Origin: Sinomonas atrocyanea | GTDB taxonomy: Bacteria > Actinomycetota > Actinomycetes > Actinomycetales > Micrococcaceae | Assembly: GCF_001577305.1 (NCBI RefSeq) | Contig: NZ_CP014518.1 | Span: forward strand, 2,046,001-2,110,000 | Length of the DNA stretch: 64,000 bases | Direction: 5' to 3' | In this document: positions 42,612 through 50,806 of the stretch, piece after piece | How positions within the stretch are numbered: position 1 is the stretch's first letter | Layout: the number at the start of each line of letters is the position of its first letter | Program-made: the position numbers and the translations under genes | The notes under the pieces: generated by a model | Told to the model about the DNA's origin: nothing | The model's input: only the letters and a program-made list of their open reading frames with translations | Database searches by the model: none

Positions 42612-44075
42612 ATGACCATCACCTCCACGACCTCCTCCACGCCGCAGGTCGCCATCAACGACATCGGCACGCCCGAGGAGTTCCTCGCCGCCGTCGACGC
42701 CACCATCAAGTACTTCAACGACGGCGACCTTGTCGAGGGCACCGTTGTCAAGGTCGACCGCGACGAGGTCCTCCTTGACATCGGGTACAAGACGGAGGGT
42801 GTCATCCCCTCCCGCGAGCTCTCCATCAAGCACGACGTTGACCCGTCCGAGGTCGTCGCCGTCGGTGATCAGGTCGAGGCCCTCGTTCTCACCAAGGAGG
42901 ACAAGGAAGGCCGCCTGATCCTGTCCAAGAAGCGCGCCCAGTACGAGCGCGCCTGGGGCGACATCGAGAAGATCAAGGAGGAGGACGGCGTCGTCACCGG
43001 CACCGTCATCGAGGTGGTCAAGGGTGGCCTCATCCTCGACATCGGCCTCCGTGGCTTCCTCCCGGCCTCGCTGGTCGAGATGCGCCGCGTCCGCGACCTG
43101 GCGCCGTACATCGGCCAGAAGCTCGAGGCGAAGATCATCGAGCTGGACAAGAACCGCAACAACGTGGTCCTGTCCCGCCGTGCGTGGCTCGAGCAGACCC
43201 AGTCCGAGGTCCGCTCCTCCTTCCTCAACAAGCTCGAGAAGGGCCAGGTCCGCACGGGCGTCGTGTCCTCGATCGTCAACTTCGGTGCGTTCGTGGACCT
43301 CGGCGGCGTCGACGGCCTCGTCCACGTCTCGGAGCTGTCCTGGAAGCACATCGACCACCCGTCCGAGGTCGTCGAGGTCGGCCAGGAGGTCACGGTCGAG
43401 GTGCTCGAGGTGGATCTGGACCGCGAGCGTGTCTCCCTGTCGCTCAAGGCGACGCAGGAGGATCCGTGGCAGACCTTCGCCCGCACGCATGCGCTGGGCC
43501 AGGTCGTCCCGGGCAAGGTCACGAAGCTCGTTCCGTTCGGCGCGTTCGTCCGCGTCGAGGACGGCATCGAGGGCCTCGTGCACATCTCGGAGCTGGCGGT
43601 CCGCCACGTGGACCTCGCCGAGCAGGTTGTCTCCGTCGGCGACGAGCTCTTCGTCAAGGTCATCGACATCGACCTCGAGCGTCGCCGCATCTCCCTGTCG
43701 CTCAAGCAGGCCAACGAGGGCGTGGACCCGGACTCGACCGAGTTCGACCCGGCGCTCTACGGCATGGCTGCCGAGTACGACGAGGAGGGCAACTACAAGT
43801 ACCCGGAGGGCTTCGACCCGGAGTCCAACGAGTGGCTCGAGGGCTACGAGACGCAGCGCGCCGCGTGGGAGCAGCAGTACGCCGACGCCCAGGCCCGCTG
43901 GGAGGCGCACAAGAAGCAGGTCGCGCAGCACCTTGCCGACGACGCGGCCGCCGCGTCCGGCGGCCACGAGTCGGCGCCGACCACGTACTCCTCCGAGGCC
44001 CCGGCGTCCGAGCACGGCACGCTCGCCTCGGACGAGGCGCTTGCCGCGCTCCGCGAGAAGCTGACCGGCAACTGA
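42612..44075 (+). CDS. rpsA: 30S ribosomal protein S1
   Basis: A 487-residue S1 with four S1 RNA-binding domains (about 38-105, 122-190, 207-278 and 293-365); the third and fourth have clear GAFVDL/GAFVRV-type cores. An acidic Tyr/Glu-rich tail of about 115 residues follows, as usual in actinobacteria, which have four domains rather than the six of E. coli. The nearest SD-like GGAG is 11-13 nt before the ATG, which is weak; autoregulated S1 mRNAs often lack a good SD. Confidence 0.97.
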   Translation: MTITSTTSSTPQVAINDIGTPEEFLAAVDATIKYFNDGDLVEGTVVKVDRDEVLLDIGYKTEGVIPSRELSIKHDVDPSEVVAVGDQVEALVLTKEDKEGRLILSKKRAQYERAWGDIEKIKEEDGVVTGTVIEVVKGGLILDIGLRGFLPASLVEMRRVRDLAPYIGQKLEAKIIELDKNRNNVVLSRRAWLEQTQSEVRSSFLNKLEKGQVRTGVVSSIVNFGAFVDLGGVDGLVHVSELSWKHIDHPSEVVEVGQEVTVEVLEVDLDRERVSLSLKATQEDPWQTFARTHALGQVVPGKVTKLVPFGAFVRVEDGIEGLVHISELAVRHVDLAEQVVSVGDELFVKVIDIDLERRRISLSLKQANEGVDPDSTEFDPALYGMAAEYDEEGNYKYPEGFDPESNEWLEGYETQRAAWEQQYADAQARWEAHKKQVAQHLADDAAAASGGHESAPTTYSSEAPASEHGTLASDEALAALREKLTGN

Positions 44076-44116
44076 TCGTGACCGCGGCCCGCTAGGCCGC
44101 CGGTACCGACACCGCT

Positions 44117-44156
44117 GACGAGGGCGGGTCCTGCTCAGGCAGGGCCCGCCCTCGTC
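44117..44156. terminator. Bidirectional terminator between rpsA and the IMPACT-family gene
   Basis: An 18-bp stem, GACGAGGGCGGG-TC-CTGC / GCAG-GG-CCCGCCCTCGTC, with a TCAG loop. Its right arm runs into the stop codon (44157-44155) of the converging gene. Confidence 0.75.
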
Positions 44157-44835
44157 ATGTCCGCACGTCCACCCACGAGGTCCCGAGCGCGACGGCCGCC
44201 GCGGTCCCGGCGGTCAGCCCCGCGAGCCTCGACGCGAACTCCGCGGCTCCCGCGTCGCTGTCCGCGAGCGCCACGCGCACCCTCGCCCCGGCGGCGCCGT
44301 AGTCGGTGCCGGCCACGAGCACGCCGCCGGCCCGCAGGTCGTTCTCGAGGCGGGGTGCGGCCGCGTGCGGCACATCGATCCCGACGAGCCGGAGTCTCTC
44401 GCGGCGCAGGAGCGGGGCGGTGTCCAGCGCCGCCGAGACCGACTCCGAGTACGCCCGCACGAGCCCACCCGCGCCCAGCAGGATGCCGCCGAAGTACCTC
44501 ACCACCACCGCAGCGATGTCGCTGAGGTCGGCGACGCCGTCGTGCGTCTCACGCCGCAGGAGCGCCTCCAGCATCGGGATTCCCGCGGTGCCCGAGGGCT
44601 CGCCGTCGTCGCTGCTGCGCTGGGTCGTGCGGTCGGGGCCGAGGACGAACGCGCTGCAGTGGTGGCGGGCGTCGTGGAACTCCCGCCGCAGCCCGGCGAC
44701 GAGGGCGCGGGCCTCCTCCTCGCTCGCCGCCCGGCGCAGCACCGTGATGAAGCGCGACCGCTTGACCTCGAGCTCGTGGCGGTGCTCCCCGTCCACGGTC
44801 GTATAGGTGGTGGCATGGCTGGGCGTCTCCGTCAC
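44155..44835 (-). CDS. IMPACT/YigZ family protein
   Basis: A 226-residue UPF0029/YigZ protein. The conserved core has RSRFITVL, then ARHHCSAFVLG, SSDDGEPSGTAG and VVRYFGGILLGAGGLVRAY, all family signatures. A smaller C-terminal domain follows. Bacterial members are of uncertain function; the eukaryotic relative IMPACT modulates GCN2 signalling. The start is GTG at 44835, six to seven bases after a TAGACT box, and it is divergent from coaE with a 35-bp gap. Confidence 0.92.
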   Translation of the reverse strand: MTETPSHATTYTTVDGEHRHELEVKRSRFITVLRRAASEEEARALVAGLRREFHDARHHCSAFVLGPDRTTQRSSDDGEPSGTAGIPMLEALLRRETHDGVADLSDIAAVVVRYFGGILLGAGGLVRAYSESVSAALDTAPLLRRERLRLVGIDVPHAAAPRLENDLRAGGVLVAGTDYGAAGARVRVALADSDAGAAEFASRLAGLTAGTAAAVALGTSWVDVRT

Positions 44836-44842
44836 CGGGCCC

Positions 44843-44848
44843 AGTCTA
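44843..44848 (-). promoter_or_regulatory. -10 box (TAGACT) of the IMPACT-family gene
   Basis: Minus-strand TAGACT, then GGGCCCG, then the GTG at 44835. The divergent coaE box lies 10 bp away. Confidence 0.45.
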
Positions 44849-44858
44849 GGAGGTCCAC

Positions 44859-44864
44859 TAGGCT
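44859..44864 (+). promoter_or_regulatory. coaE: -10 box (TAGGCT) of coaE
   Basis: TAGGCT, then GGTGCC, then the GTG at 44871. The two promoters are back to back in 35 bp, so each -35 must lie in or near the other gene's 5' end. Confidence 0.45.
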
Positions 44865-44870
44865 GGTGCC

Positions 44871-45488
44871 GTGCTGAGAGTGGGCCTGACGGGCGGCATC
44901 GCCGCAGGGAAGTCGGAGGTGTCGCGGCGGCTCGCCGAGCGCGGCGCCGTGGTCGTGGACGCGGACGTCCTGGCGCGCGAGGCCGTGGCGCCCGGCAGCG
45001 ACGGGCTCGCCGAGGTCGTCGAGGCCTTCGGCGAGGACGTGCTCGCACCGGACGGCACGCTCGACCGGGCCGCGCTGGGCGCCATCGTGTTCGCTGACCC
45101 CTCCCGCCGCGACATGCTCAACGCCATCATCCACCCCCGTGTGCGGGCCCGTGCCGCGCAGCTCGCCAGGGACGCCGTGGCCGCCGACCCGCACGCCGTC
45201 GTGGTCCAGGACATCCCCCTGCTCGTCGAGACGGGCCAGGCGGGCGCGTTCGACGTCGTCGTGGTCGTCGATGCGCCCGACGACGTGCGGCTGGCTCGGC
45301 TCCTCGCCCGCAACGGGATGGACGAGGCCGAGGCGAGGTCCCGCATGGCCGCCCAGGCCACCCGGGAACAGCGCCTCGCCGCCGCCGACCACGTGGTGGC
45401 GAACACCGGTTCCCTCTCCGCCCTGCACGCCGCCGTGGACCGGCTCTGGGACGATGTGCTCGCGCCCGCCGCCACACGCGAGGACTGA
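44871..45488 (+). CDS. coaE: Dephospho-CoA kinase
   Basis: A 205-residue P-loop kinase that adds the 3'-phosphate in the last step of CoA synthesis. Walker A is GLTGGIAAGKSE (5-16), followed by VVDADVLAREAV and the lid region RLARLLARNG. The GTG start is placed by the -10 box at 44859 and the glycine-rich loop near the N-terminus. Length is normal for the single-domain enzyme. Confidence 0.96.
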   Translation: MLRVGLTGGIAAGKSEVSRRLAERGAVVVDADVLAREAVAPGSDGLAEVVEAFGEDVLAPDGTLDRAALGAIVFADPSRRDMLNAIIHPRVRARAAQLARDAVAADPHAVVVQDIPLLVETGQAGAFDVVVVVDAPDDVRLARLLARNGMDEAEARSRMAAQATREQRLAAADHVVANTGSLSALHAAVDRLWDDVLAPAATRED

Positions 45489-45592
45489 GCCCCGGCAGGC
45501 CGGCCCACCCTTGGGGACGCATGCCGACGCCGGCCTTGTCAGCCCGTGGCGATCGCGCCGCCCTGCGGACACCTGCTGTCCGCAGCCCGGCG

Positions 45593-45598
45593 TAGATT
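45593..45598 (+). promoter_or_regulatory. uvrB: -10 box (TAGATT) before uvrB
   Basis: TAGATT, then GGGAGC, then the ATG at 45605. No TCGAA-type LexA half-sites are visible in the 116 bp upstream. Confidence 0.4.
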
Positions 45599-45604
45599 GG
45601 GAGC

Positions 45605-47713
45605 ATGAGCCTTGCCCAGGAGATCAACCGCGTCGTCGCGCCCTTCGAGGTGATCAGCGAGTACCAGCCGGCGGGTGATCAGCCGACCGCGATCGCCGAG
45701 ATCGCCGAACGCATCCAGAACGGCGAGAAGGACGTGGTGCTCCTCGGCGCCACCGGCACCGGCAAGAGCGCCACGACAGCCTGGGTGATCGAGAAGCTCC
45801 AGCGCCCGACCCTCGTGATGGTGCAGAACAAGACCCTCGCGGCGCAGCTCGCCAACGAATTCCGCGAGCTCCTGCCCAACAACGCCGTCGAGTACTTCGT
45901 CTCCTACTACGACTACTACCAGCCCGAGGCCTACGTGCCGCAGTCGGACACCTACATCGAGAAGGACTCCTCGATCAACGAGGAGGTCGAGCGGTTGCGC
46001 CACTCGGCGACGAACGCGCTGCTCACGCGCCGCGATGTGGTCGTCGTCGCGACCGTCTCGTGCATCTACGGCCTGGGCACGCCCGAGGAGTACGTCGCCG
46101 GGATGGTCACCCTGCGGCGCGGGATGGAGATGGACCGGGACGCGCTCCTGCGGCGGTTCGTCGCGATGCAGTACGTGCGCAACGACATGGACTTCCACCG
46201 CGGCACGTTCCGCGTGCGGGGCGACACTGTCGAGATCATCCCGATGTACGAGGAGCAGGCGCTGCGGATCGAGTTCTTCGGCGACGAGATCGAGTCGATC
46301 CACACCCTCCACCCTCTTACCGGCGAGGTGATCCGCGAGGAGACGGAGATGTATGTCTTCCCCGCGAGCCACTACGTCGCCGGACCCGAGCGGATGGCCA
46401 AGGCGATCCAGGGCATCGAGGACGAGCTCGCCGAGCGGCTGCAGCTGCTCGAGTCGCAGAACAAGCTCGTGGAAGCCCAGCGGCTGCGCATGCGCACCAC
46501 CTACGACCTCGAGATGATGCAGCAGATGGGGTTCTGCAACGGCATCGAGAACTACTCCCGGCACATCGACGGCCGTGGCCCCGGCACCGCGCCGCACTGC
46601 CTCCTGGACTACTTCCCCGACGACTTCCTGCTCGTCATCGACGAGTCCCATGTGACCGTTCCGCAGATCGGAGCCATGTACGAGGGAGACATGTCGCGCA
46701 AGCGCACTCTGGTCGAGCATGGCTTCCGCCTGCCCTCCGCGATGGACAACCGTCCGCTGAAGTGGGACGAGTTCCTCGAGCGGATCGGCCAGACGATCTA
46801 CCTTTCCGCCACCCCGGGCAAGTACGAGCTCGGTAAGGCGGACGGCGTGGTGCAGCAGATCATCCGGCCCACCGGCCTCGTGGACCCCGAGGTGGTGGTC
46901 AAGCCCACGAAGGGGCAGATCGACGACCTCCTCGGGGAGATCCGCGACAGGGTCGAGCGGGACGAGCGCGTGCTCGTCACGACCCTCACGAAGAGGATGG
47001 CCGAGGACCTCACGGAGTACCTGCTCGGCCACGGCGTCAAGGTCCAGTACCTCCATTCCGACGTCGACACGCTCCGGCGCGTCGAGCTCCTGCGGGAGCT
47101 GCGGCTCGGCACCTTCGACGTCCTCGTGGGCATCAACCTCCTCCGCGAGGGCCTGGACCTCCCGGAGGTCTCGCTCGTGAGCATCCTGGACGCCGACAAG
47201 GAGGGCTTCCTGCGCTCCGCGACGTCCCTCATCCAGACGATCGGCCGCGCGGCCCGCAACGTCTCCGGCCAGGTCCACATGTACGCGGACAGGATCACCG
47301 ACTCCATGGCGCAGGCCATCGACGAGACGAACCGACGCCGGGAGATCCAGATGGCGTTCAACAAGGAGCGGGGCATCGATCCCCAGCCGCTGCGCAAGCG
47401 CATCGCCGACATCACCGATCAGCTCGCCCGGGAGGACCAGGACACCGAGAAGCTGATCAAGCAGTTCGACTACGGCAAGGGCAAGCGCGGGTACTCCGCC
47501 GCGAAGGCCGTCGCGACCGGGCAGGAGACCGTCCGCAAGGACGGGGTCGCGGCCGCCCCCGCCGAGGATCTGATCGGGCTCATCGAGCAGCTCACCGAGC
47601 AGATGCACGGGGCCGCCGCCGAACTCCAGTTCGAGCTCGCGGCCAGGCTCCGGGACGAGGTGGCGGACCTGAAGAAGGAACTGCGGCAGATGCAGGCCGC
47701 CGGCCATGCGTGA
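45605..47713 (+). CDS. uvrB: Excinuclease ABC subunit B
   Basis: A 702-residue UvrB, the damage-verifying helicase of nucleotide excision repair. Walker A is GATGTGKS (Lys54). The beta-hairpin region YYDYYQPEAY follows near residue 100. Helicase motifs DESHVTVPQ and LREGLDLPEVSLV are present, as is QTIGRAARN. The C-terminal UvrC-binding UVR motif covers about 655-695. The frame overlaps the MFS transporter by 8 nt. Confidence 0.97.
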   Translation: MSLAQEINRVVAPFEVISEYQPAGDQPTAIAEIAERIQNGEKDVVLLGATGTGKSATTAWVIEKLQRPTLVMVQNKTLAAQLANEFRELLPNNAVEYFVSYYDYYQPEAYVPQSDTYIEKDSSINEEVERLRHSATNALLTRRDVVVVATVSCIYGLGTPEEYVAGMVTLRRGMEMDRDALLRRFVAMQYVRNDMDFHRGTFRVRGDTVEIIPMYEEQALRIEFFGDEIESIHTLHPLTGEVIREETEMYVFPASHYVAGPERMAKAIQGIEDELAERLQLLESQNKLVEAQRLRMRTTYDLEMMQQMGFCNGIENYSRHIDGRGPGTAPHCLLDYFPDDFLLVIDESHVTVPQIGAMYEGDMSRKRTLVEHGFRLPSAMDNRPLKWDEFLERIGQTIYLSATPGKYELGKADGVVQQIIRPTGLVDPEVVVKPTKGQIDDLLGEIRDRVERDERVLVTTLTKRMAEDLTEYLLGHGVKVQYLHSDVDTLRRVELLRELRLGTFDVLVGINLLREGLDLPEVSLVSILDADKEGFLRSATSLIQTIGRAARNVSGQVHMYADRITDSMAQAIDETNRRREIQMAFNKERGIDPQPLRKRIADITDQLAREDQDTEKLIKQFDYGKGKRGYSAAKAVATGQETVRKDGVAAAPAEDLIGLIEQLTEQMHGAAAELQFELAARLRDEVADLKKELRQMQAAGHA

Positions 47714-49070
47714 GGCACCCCTGCCTGAGGCCGGCGTGCTGGAACCCTCCACGGCGCAGCGCCGCATGCAGCGCAGGACGGTCGGCGTCCTGGCCAGCGC
47801 TCAGCTCCTGAGCGGTCTCGGAAACGGGGCCACGCTCGCGATCGGGTCGCTGCTCGCCGTCCAGTACGGCGGCTCCGACGCCTGGGCAGGCTCTGTCACC
47901 ACCGTGCTCACCCTGACGGCGGCCGTCGCCGCCCTCCCGTTGGCTGGCCTGGCCGCGGCGAAGGGACGTCGGAGGGCGCTCGTCGTGGGGCTCGTCCTCG
48001 CCATGGCAGGCTCGCTCGCCGTGGTGCTCTCCACCGTCACCACGTCCCTGGCACTCCTGCTGGCCGGTGGGGCGCTGCTCGGGGTGGGGTCAGCCGTGAA
48101 CCTCCAGTCGCGCTTCGCAGCGGTGGACCTCGCCGGCGCGGCCCACCGCGGCCGGGACCTCTCGCTCGTCGTGTGGTCCATCACCGTGGGCGCGGTCGCA
48201 GGCCCCAACCTCATCCGGCCGGGCGCCGCCCTCGGCAGGGCCCTCCACCTGCCCGAGACCGCCGGGCCGTTCGTCATCTCGGTCACGGGCATGGCACTGG
48301 CCGCAGTGATCCTGCTCGTCGGCCTGCGCCCCGATCCGCTGCTCGAAGCCCGCCGCCGCGCCGGGATCCAGGACGCTGCCCACGAACCCGCTGCCGCAGG
48401 GCGTGCAGGGGCCCCGTGGGGTGCGGCGTTCAGGGGCGGCGTGCATGCGATCCGCACGTCACCCGACGCCGTCCTCGGCGTCCTGGGCGTCGTGGCGGCG
48501 CACGCCGTCATGGTCTCCGTCATGTCGATGACACCGCTTCACCTCCAGCAGGTCACGGTGGGCCCGATGGCAGCCATGGGGCACGAGGGCCACGTGAGCA
48601 CCGATTCGTTCGCGCTCATCGGCTTCACGATCTCGCTGCACATCGCCGGGATGTATGCGCTCTCGCCGCTCATGGGCTGGCTCTCGGACCGGTATGGGCG
48701 CCGTCGCGTGCTCGCCGGGGGCCACGTGGTGCTCGTGCTCGCTGTCGCTGTCGCGGCAGTTGGCGCGCCCAGCCCACCGGCCGTTGCCGTGGGCCTCGTG
48801 CTGCTCGGGCTCGGATGGTCGGCGGCGACGATCGCCGGCTCCGCGCTACTGGCGGAGAGCGTCGAGCCCGTGCACCGGGTCCAGGCCCAGGGTGTGAGCG
48901 ACACCGCCATGGGCCTCGCCGGCGCCGCCGGCGGTGCGCTCTCCGGGGTGGCGATGGCACTCATCGGGTTCGAGGGGCTCGCCCTCGCAGCCGGTGTCCT
49001 CAGCGTCGCCGTGCTCGTACTTGCCGTGACGCGGTCCATGGCGGGGCGCCGACGCTTCGATCCGGCCTGA
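47706..49070 (+). CDS. MFS transporter, 12 TM
   Basis: A 454-residue major facilitator with two six-helix halves. The motif-A loop is seen between helices 2 and 3 (LAAAKGRRRALV) and more clearly in the second half (GWLSDRYGRRRVLAGG). The substrate is unknown; similarity in style is to drug or metabolite exporters. The ATG overlaps the uvrB stop by 8 nt, so it is translated from the uvrB transcript. The stop is followed by a degenerate tandem repeat. Confidence 0.87.
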   Translation: MREAPLPEAGVLEPSTAQRRMQRRTVGVLASAQLLSGLGNGATLAIGSLLAVQYGGSDAWAGSVTTVLTLTAAVAALPLAGLAAAKGRRRALVVGLVLAMAGSLAVVLSTVTTSLALLLAGGALLGVGSAVNLQSRFAAVDLAGAAHRGRDLSLVVWSITVGAVAGPNLIRPGAALGRALHLPETAGPFVISVTGMALAAVILLVGLRPDPLLEARRRAGIQDAAHEPAAAGRAGAPWGAAFRGGVHAIRTSPDAVLGVLGVVAAHAVMVSVMSMTPLHLQQVTVGPMAAMGHEGHVSTDSFALIGFTISLHIAGMYALSPLMGWLSDRYGRRRVLAGGHVVLVLAVAVAAVGAPSPPAVAVGLVLLGLGWSAATIAGSALLAESVEPVHRVQAQGVSDTAMGLAGAAGGALSGVAMALIGFEGLALAAGVLSVAVLVLAVTRSMAGRRRFDPA

Positions 49071-49160
49071 CGGACTGGCTGGCTCATAGCCTGACGGACT
49101 GGCTCATGCCTTGACGGACCGGCTCGTGGGGACGGACCAGCTCATCGGGCGGGCCAGCTC
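49065..49160. repeat. Degenerate tandem repeat at the MFS gene stop codon
   Basis: About five decaying units of 17-24 bp begin inside the last codon of the MFS gene. GCCTGACGGACTGGCT occurs at 49065-49080 and again at 49089-49104, then GCCTTGACGGACCGGCT at 49108, GGACGGACCAGCTCAT at 49130 and GCGGGCCAGCTCAT. The first unit contains the TGA stop. Confidence 0.75.
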
Positions 49161-49203
49161 ATCGAGGGGCCTCCGGAGTGGGAACCGGCCAGCGCTCTCT
49201 CTG

Positions 49204-49237
49204 CCTCCTGCAGCTCAGAACCTCCTGCAGCTCAGAA
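49204..49237. repeat. Perfect 17-bp tandem duplication at the HNH gene stop codon
   Basis: CCTCCTGCAGCTCAGAA occurs twice back to back (49204-49220 and 49221-49237). The right copy contains the TGA stop (49234-49232) and last Phe codon of the minus-strand DUF222/HNH gene. Confidence 0.9.
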
Positions 49238-50761
49238 CGGGGGCGGTTGCGGAGGCCGGGGTGGTGGCGCCAGGGGCGTGCCGCGCGTGACATGGGTGCG
49301 GCCGAGGCGCGAGGTCCACACCGTGGTGCCCGCCGCGGCGTCGTGCTCCGCTCTCCAGTGCCCGAGCGTCTTGATGCGGTGGTGCTCGGGGCAGAGAAGG
49401 GCGAGGTTGTCCGAACCCGTGCTGCCGCCGCGTGACCACTCATGGATATGGTCTGCCTCTGTGCGGGGGTGCGGGGCGTCGCACCCGGGGAACGTGCAGC
49501 CAGTGTCTCTGAACGCGAGGTAGCGGCGCAGCGCGGCTGGGGGCGTGTAGCGGGTGTGGCCGAGCGCCAAGGGGACGCCGGAGTCCGGGTCGACGACAGC
49601 GCCCACCCAGGTGGCCGCGTGGGCCGCCAGCGACCGCGCCGTCTCGGCATCGACGAGCCCGTAGCCCTGGATCTCGGCGGGGGCTTCCGCGAGATTCAGC
49701 CCAGCGGCCGTGGAACCGAGCGCGTCGGGGCCGGGTGCGGCGGGACCGGGGGCGGGCAGCACGGTGCCGTACGGGATGGTCACGACGATCTCCGTGCGGA
49801 CGCCGCCACGTGGCTCGCCCATGCCCCCCGGCCTCTCCGCCGCCGTATCCATGGACGCCCTGCCGCGTCCCGACACCGGCGCCAGGAGGAGGCCCGTGAA
49901 CGCGTCCACGCGCTTCTGGGCCGTGGTGCGGGGGTCGTCGGCGGCCTGTGCACGGGCGATGGCCTGCAGCCGCGTGTCGATCATGGCGCCGTCGGCGAGC
50001 GGAAGATACGCGGTGAGGCAGCACATCCCGTCGTCGCAGGGATCGATCTCGACACGGCGATGGTCGCGTGCCGCACGCGACCGCACAGCGAGGGTGTCGG
50101 CGGAGTATTCCTCGGCGAGCCGCCGCAGGGAACGGCGGAGCGCGGGCACCGATGGCCGCACCGCACAGTGGGCCGCAGCCCCGCCCGGCGAGCGCTCCGC
50201 CGAGGCGAGGCGGACGGCCCGCCCGATGAACTCCGCGGCCGCTGCTTCGGGCACCGAGCCCGCCGCGCCCAGGACTGTCCGAGCCCGCTCCCGGTCGAGC
50301 CGGCCATCCTCGAGCCCGGCCAGCACAGGGGCAGCCATGGGCTCGGTCAGGGCGAGGCACTCGGCGACCAGTGCCCGGGCGGCGCGTGCGGGCAGGGACA
50401 GCTCGGCGGCGACCTCGGCCGCGGTGAGCGAAGGGGCCTCAAGCCGTTCCATCGGATCCGCCGATTCGGCGCCCAGCAGCACGGCGATCCGCCGGATGCC
50501 CTTGGCCCGGTCGGCGTGCAGCTGGGACTCCATCGCCCGGCACACCGAGAGCCCGCCCACGAGCGAGTCGACCCGGAAGAGCCGCTCGGCCGCCCGACGC
50601 GCGGGCTCGCTCAGGGGCTCCGCGTCGGCTGCAGCGGGGTCCCACGCCTCCACCCAGCTCAGCGGAGCGTCCCCGGCCTCCTCCGTGGGGACAGCCCACG
50701 GCGCGCCGTCCGCCGACGGCGACCACTCGCCGTCGTGCGCCGAACCGCGGTATTCCCCCAT
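49232..50761 (-). CDS. DUF222 / HNH endonuclease domain protein
   Basis: A 509-residue protein of the actinobacterial DUF222-HNH family (13E12-like). The helical DUF222 domain spans about 60-350. The C-terminal HNH domain has CTFPGCDAPHPRTEADHIHEW and LLCPEHHRIK, with zinc-binding Cys and the catalytic His in DHIHE. Such genes occur in many copies in Arthrobacter relatives and may be selfish or defence-linked, but this is unproven. The start ATG at 50761 has no clear SD. It is a stand-alone gene between the uvrB-MFS and helicase operons. Confidence 0.88.
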   Translation of the reverse strand: MGEYRGSAHDGEWSPSADGAPWAVPTEEAGDAPLSWVEAWDPAAADAEPLSEPARRAAERLFRVDSLVGGLSVCRAMESQLHADRAKGIRRIAVLLGAESADPMERLEAPSLTAAEVAAELSLPARAARALVAECLALTEPMAAPVLAGLEDGRLDRERARTVLGAAGSVPEAAAAEFIGRAVRLASAERSPGGAAAHCAVRPSVPALRRSLRRLAEEYSADTLAVRSRAARDHRRVEIDPCDDGMCCLTAYLPLADGAMIDTRLQAIARAQAADDPRTTAQKRVDAFTGLLLAPVSGRGRASMDTAAERPGGMGEPRGGVRTEIVVTIPYGTVLPAPGPAAPGPDALGSTAAGLNLAEAPAEIQGYGLVDAETARSLAAHAATWVGAVVDPDSGVPLALGHTRYTPPAALRRYLAFRDTGCTFPGCDAPHPRTEADHIHEWSRGGSTGSDNLALLCPEHHRIKTLGHWRAEHDAAAGTTVWTSRLGRTHVTRGTPLAPPPRPPQPPPF

Positions 50762-50806
50762 GCACTGATCCCATCACAGGGGTCCGACAGTTCTCGCACC
50801 CCCCCG

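Noticed and set aside
49065..49237. Repeats near the MFS and HNH genes as a possible CRISPR array
   Set aside because: Units are 17-24 bp, contiguous or nearly so, with no unique spacers, and no cas genes are nearby.
49232..50761. DUF222/HNH gene as a defence island or homing element
   Set aside because: It is a single gene without an intron, intein or restriction partner. The family is common and dispersed in actinobacteria, so no system can be claimed here.
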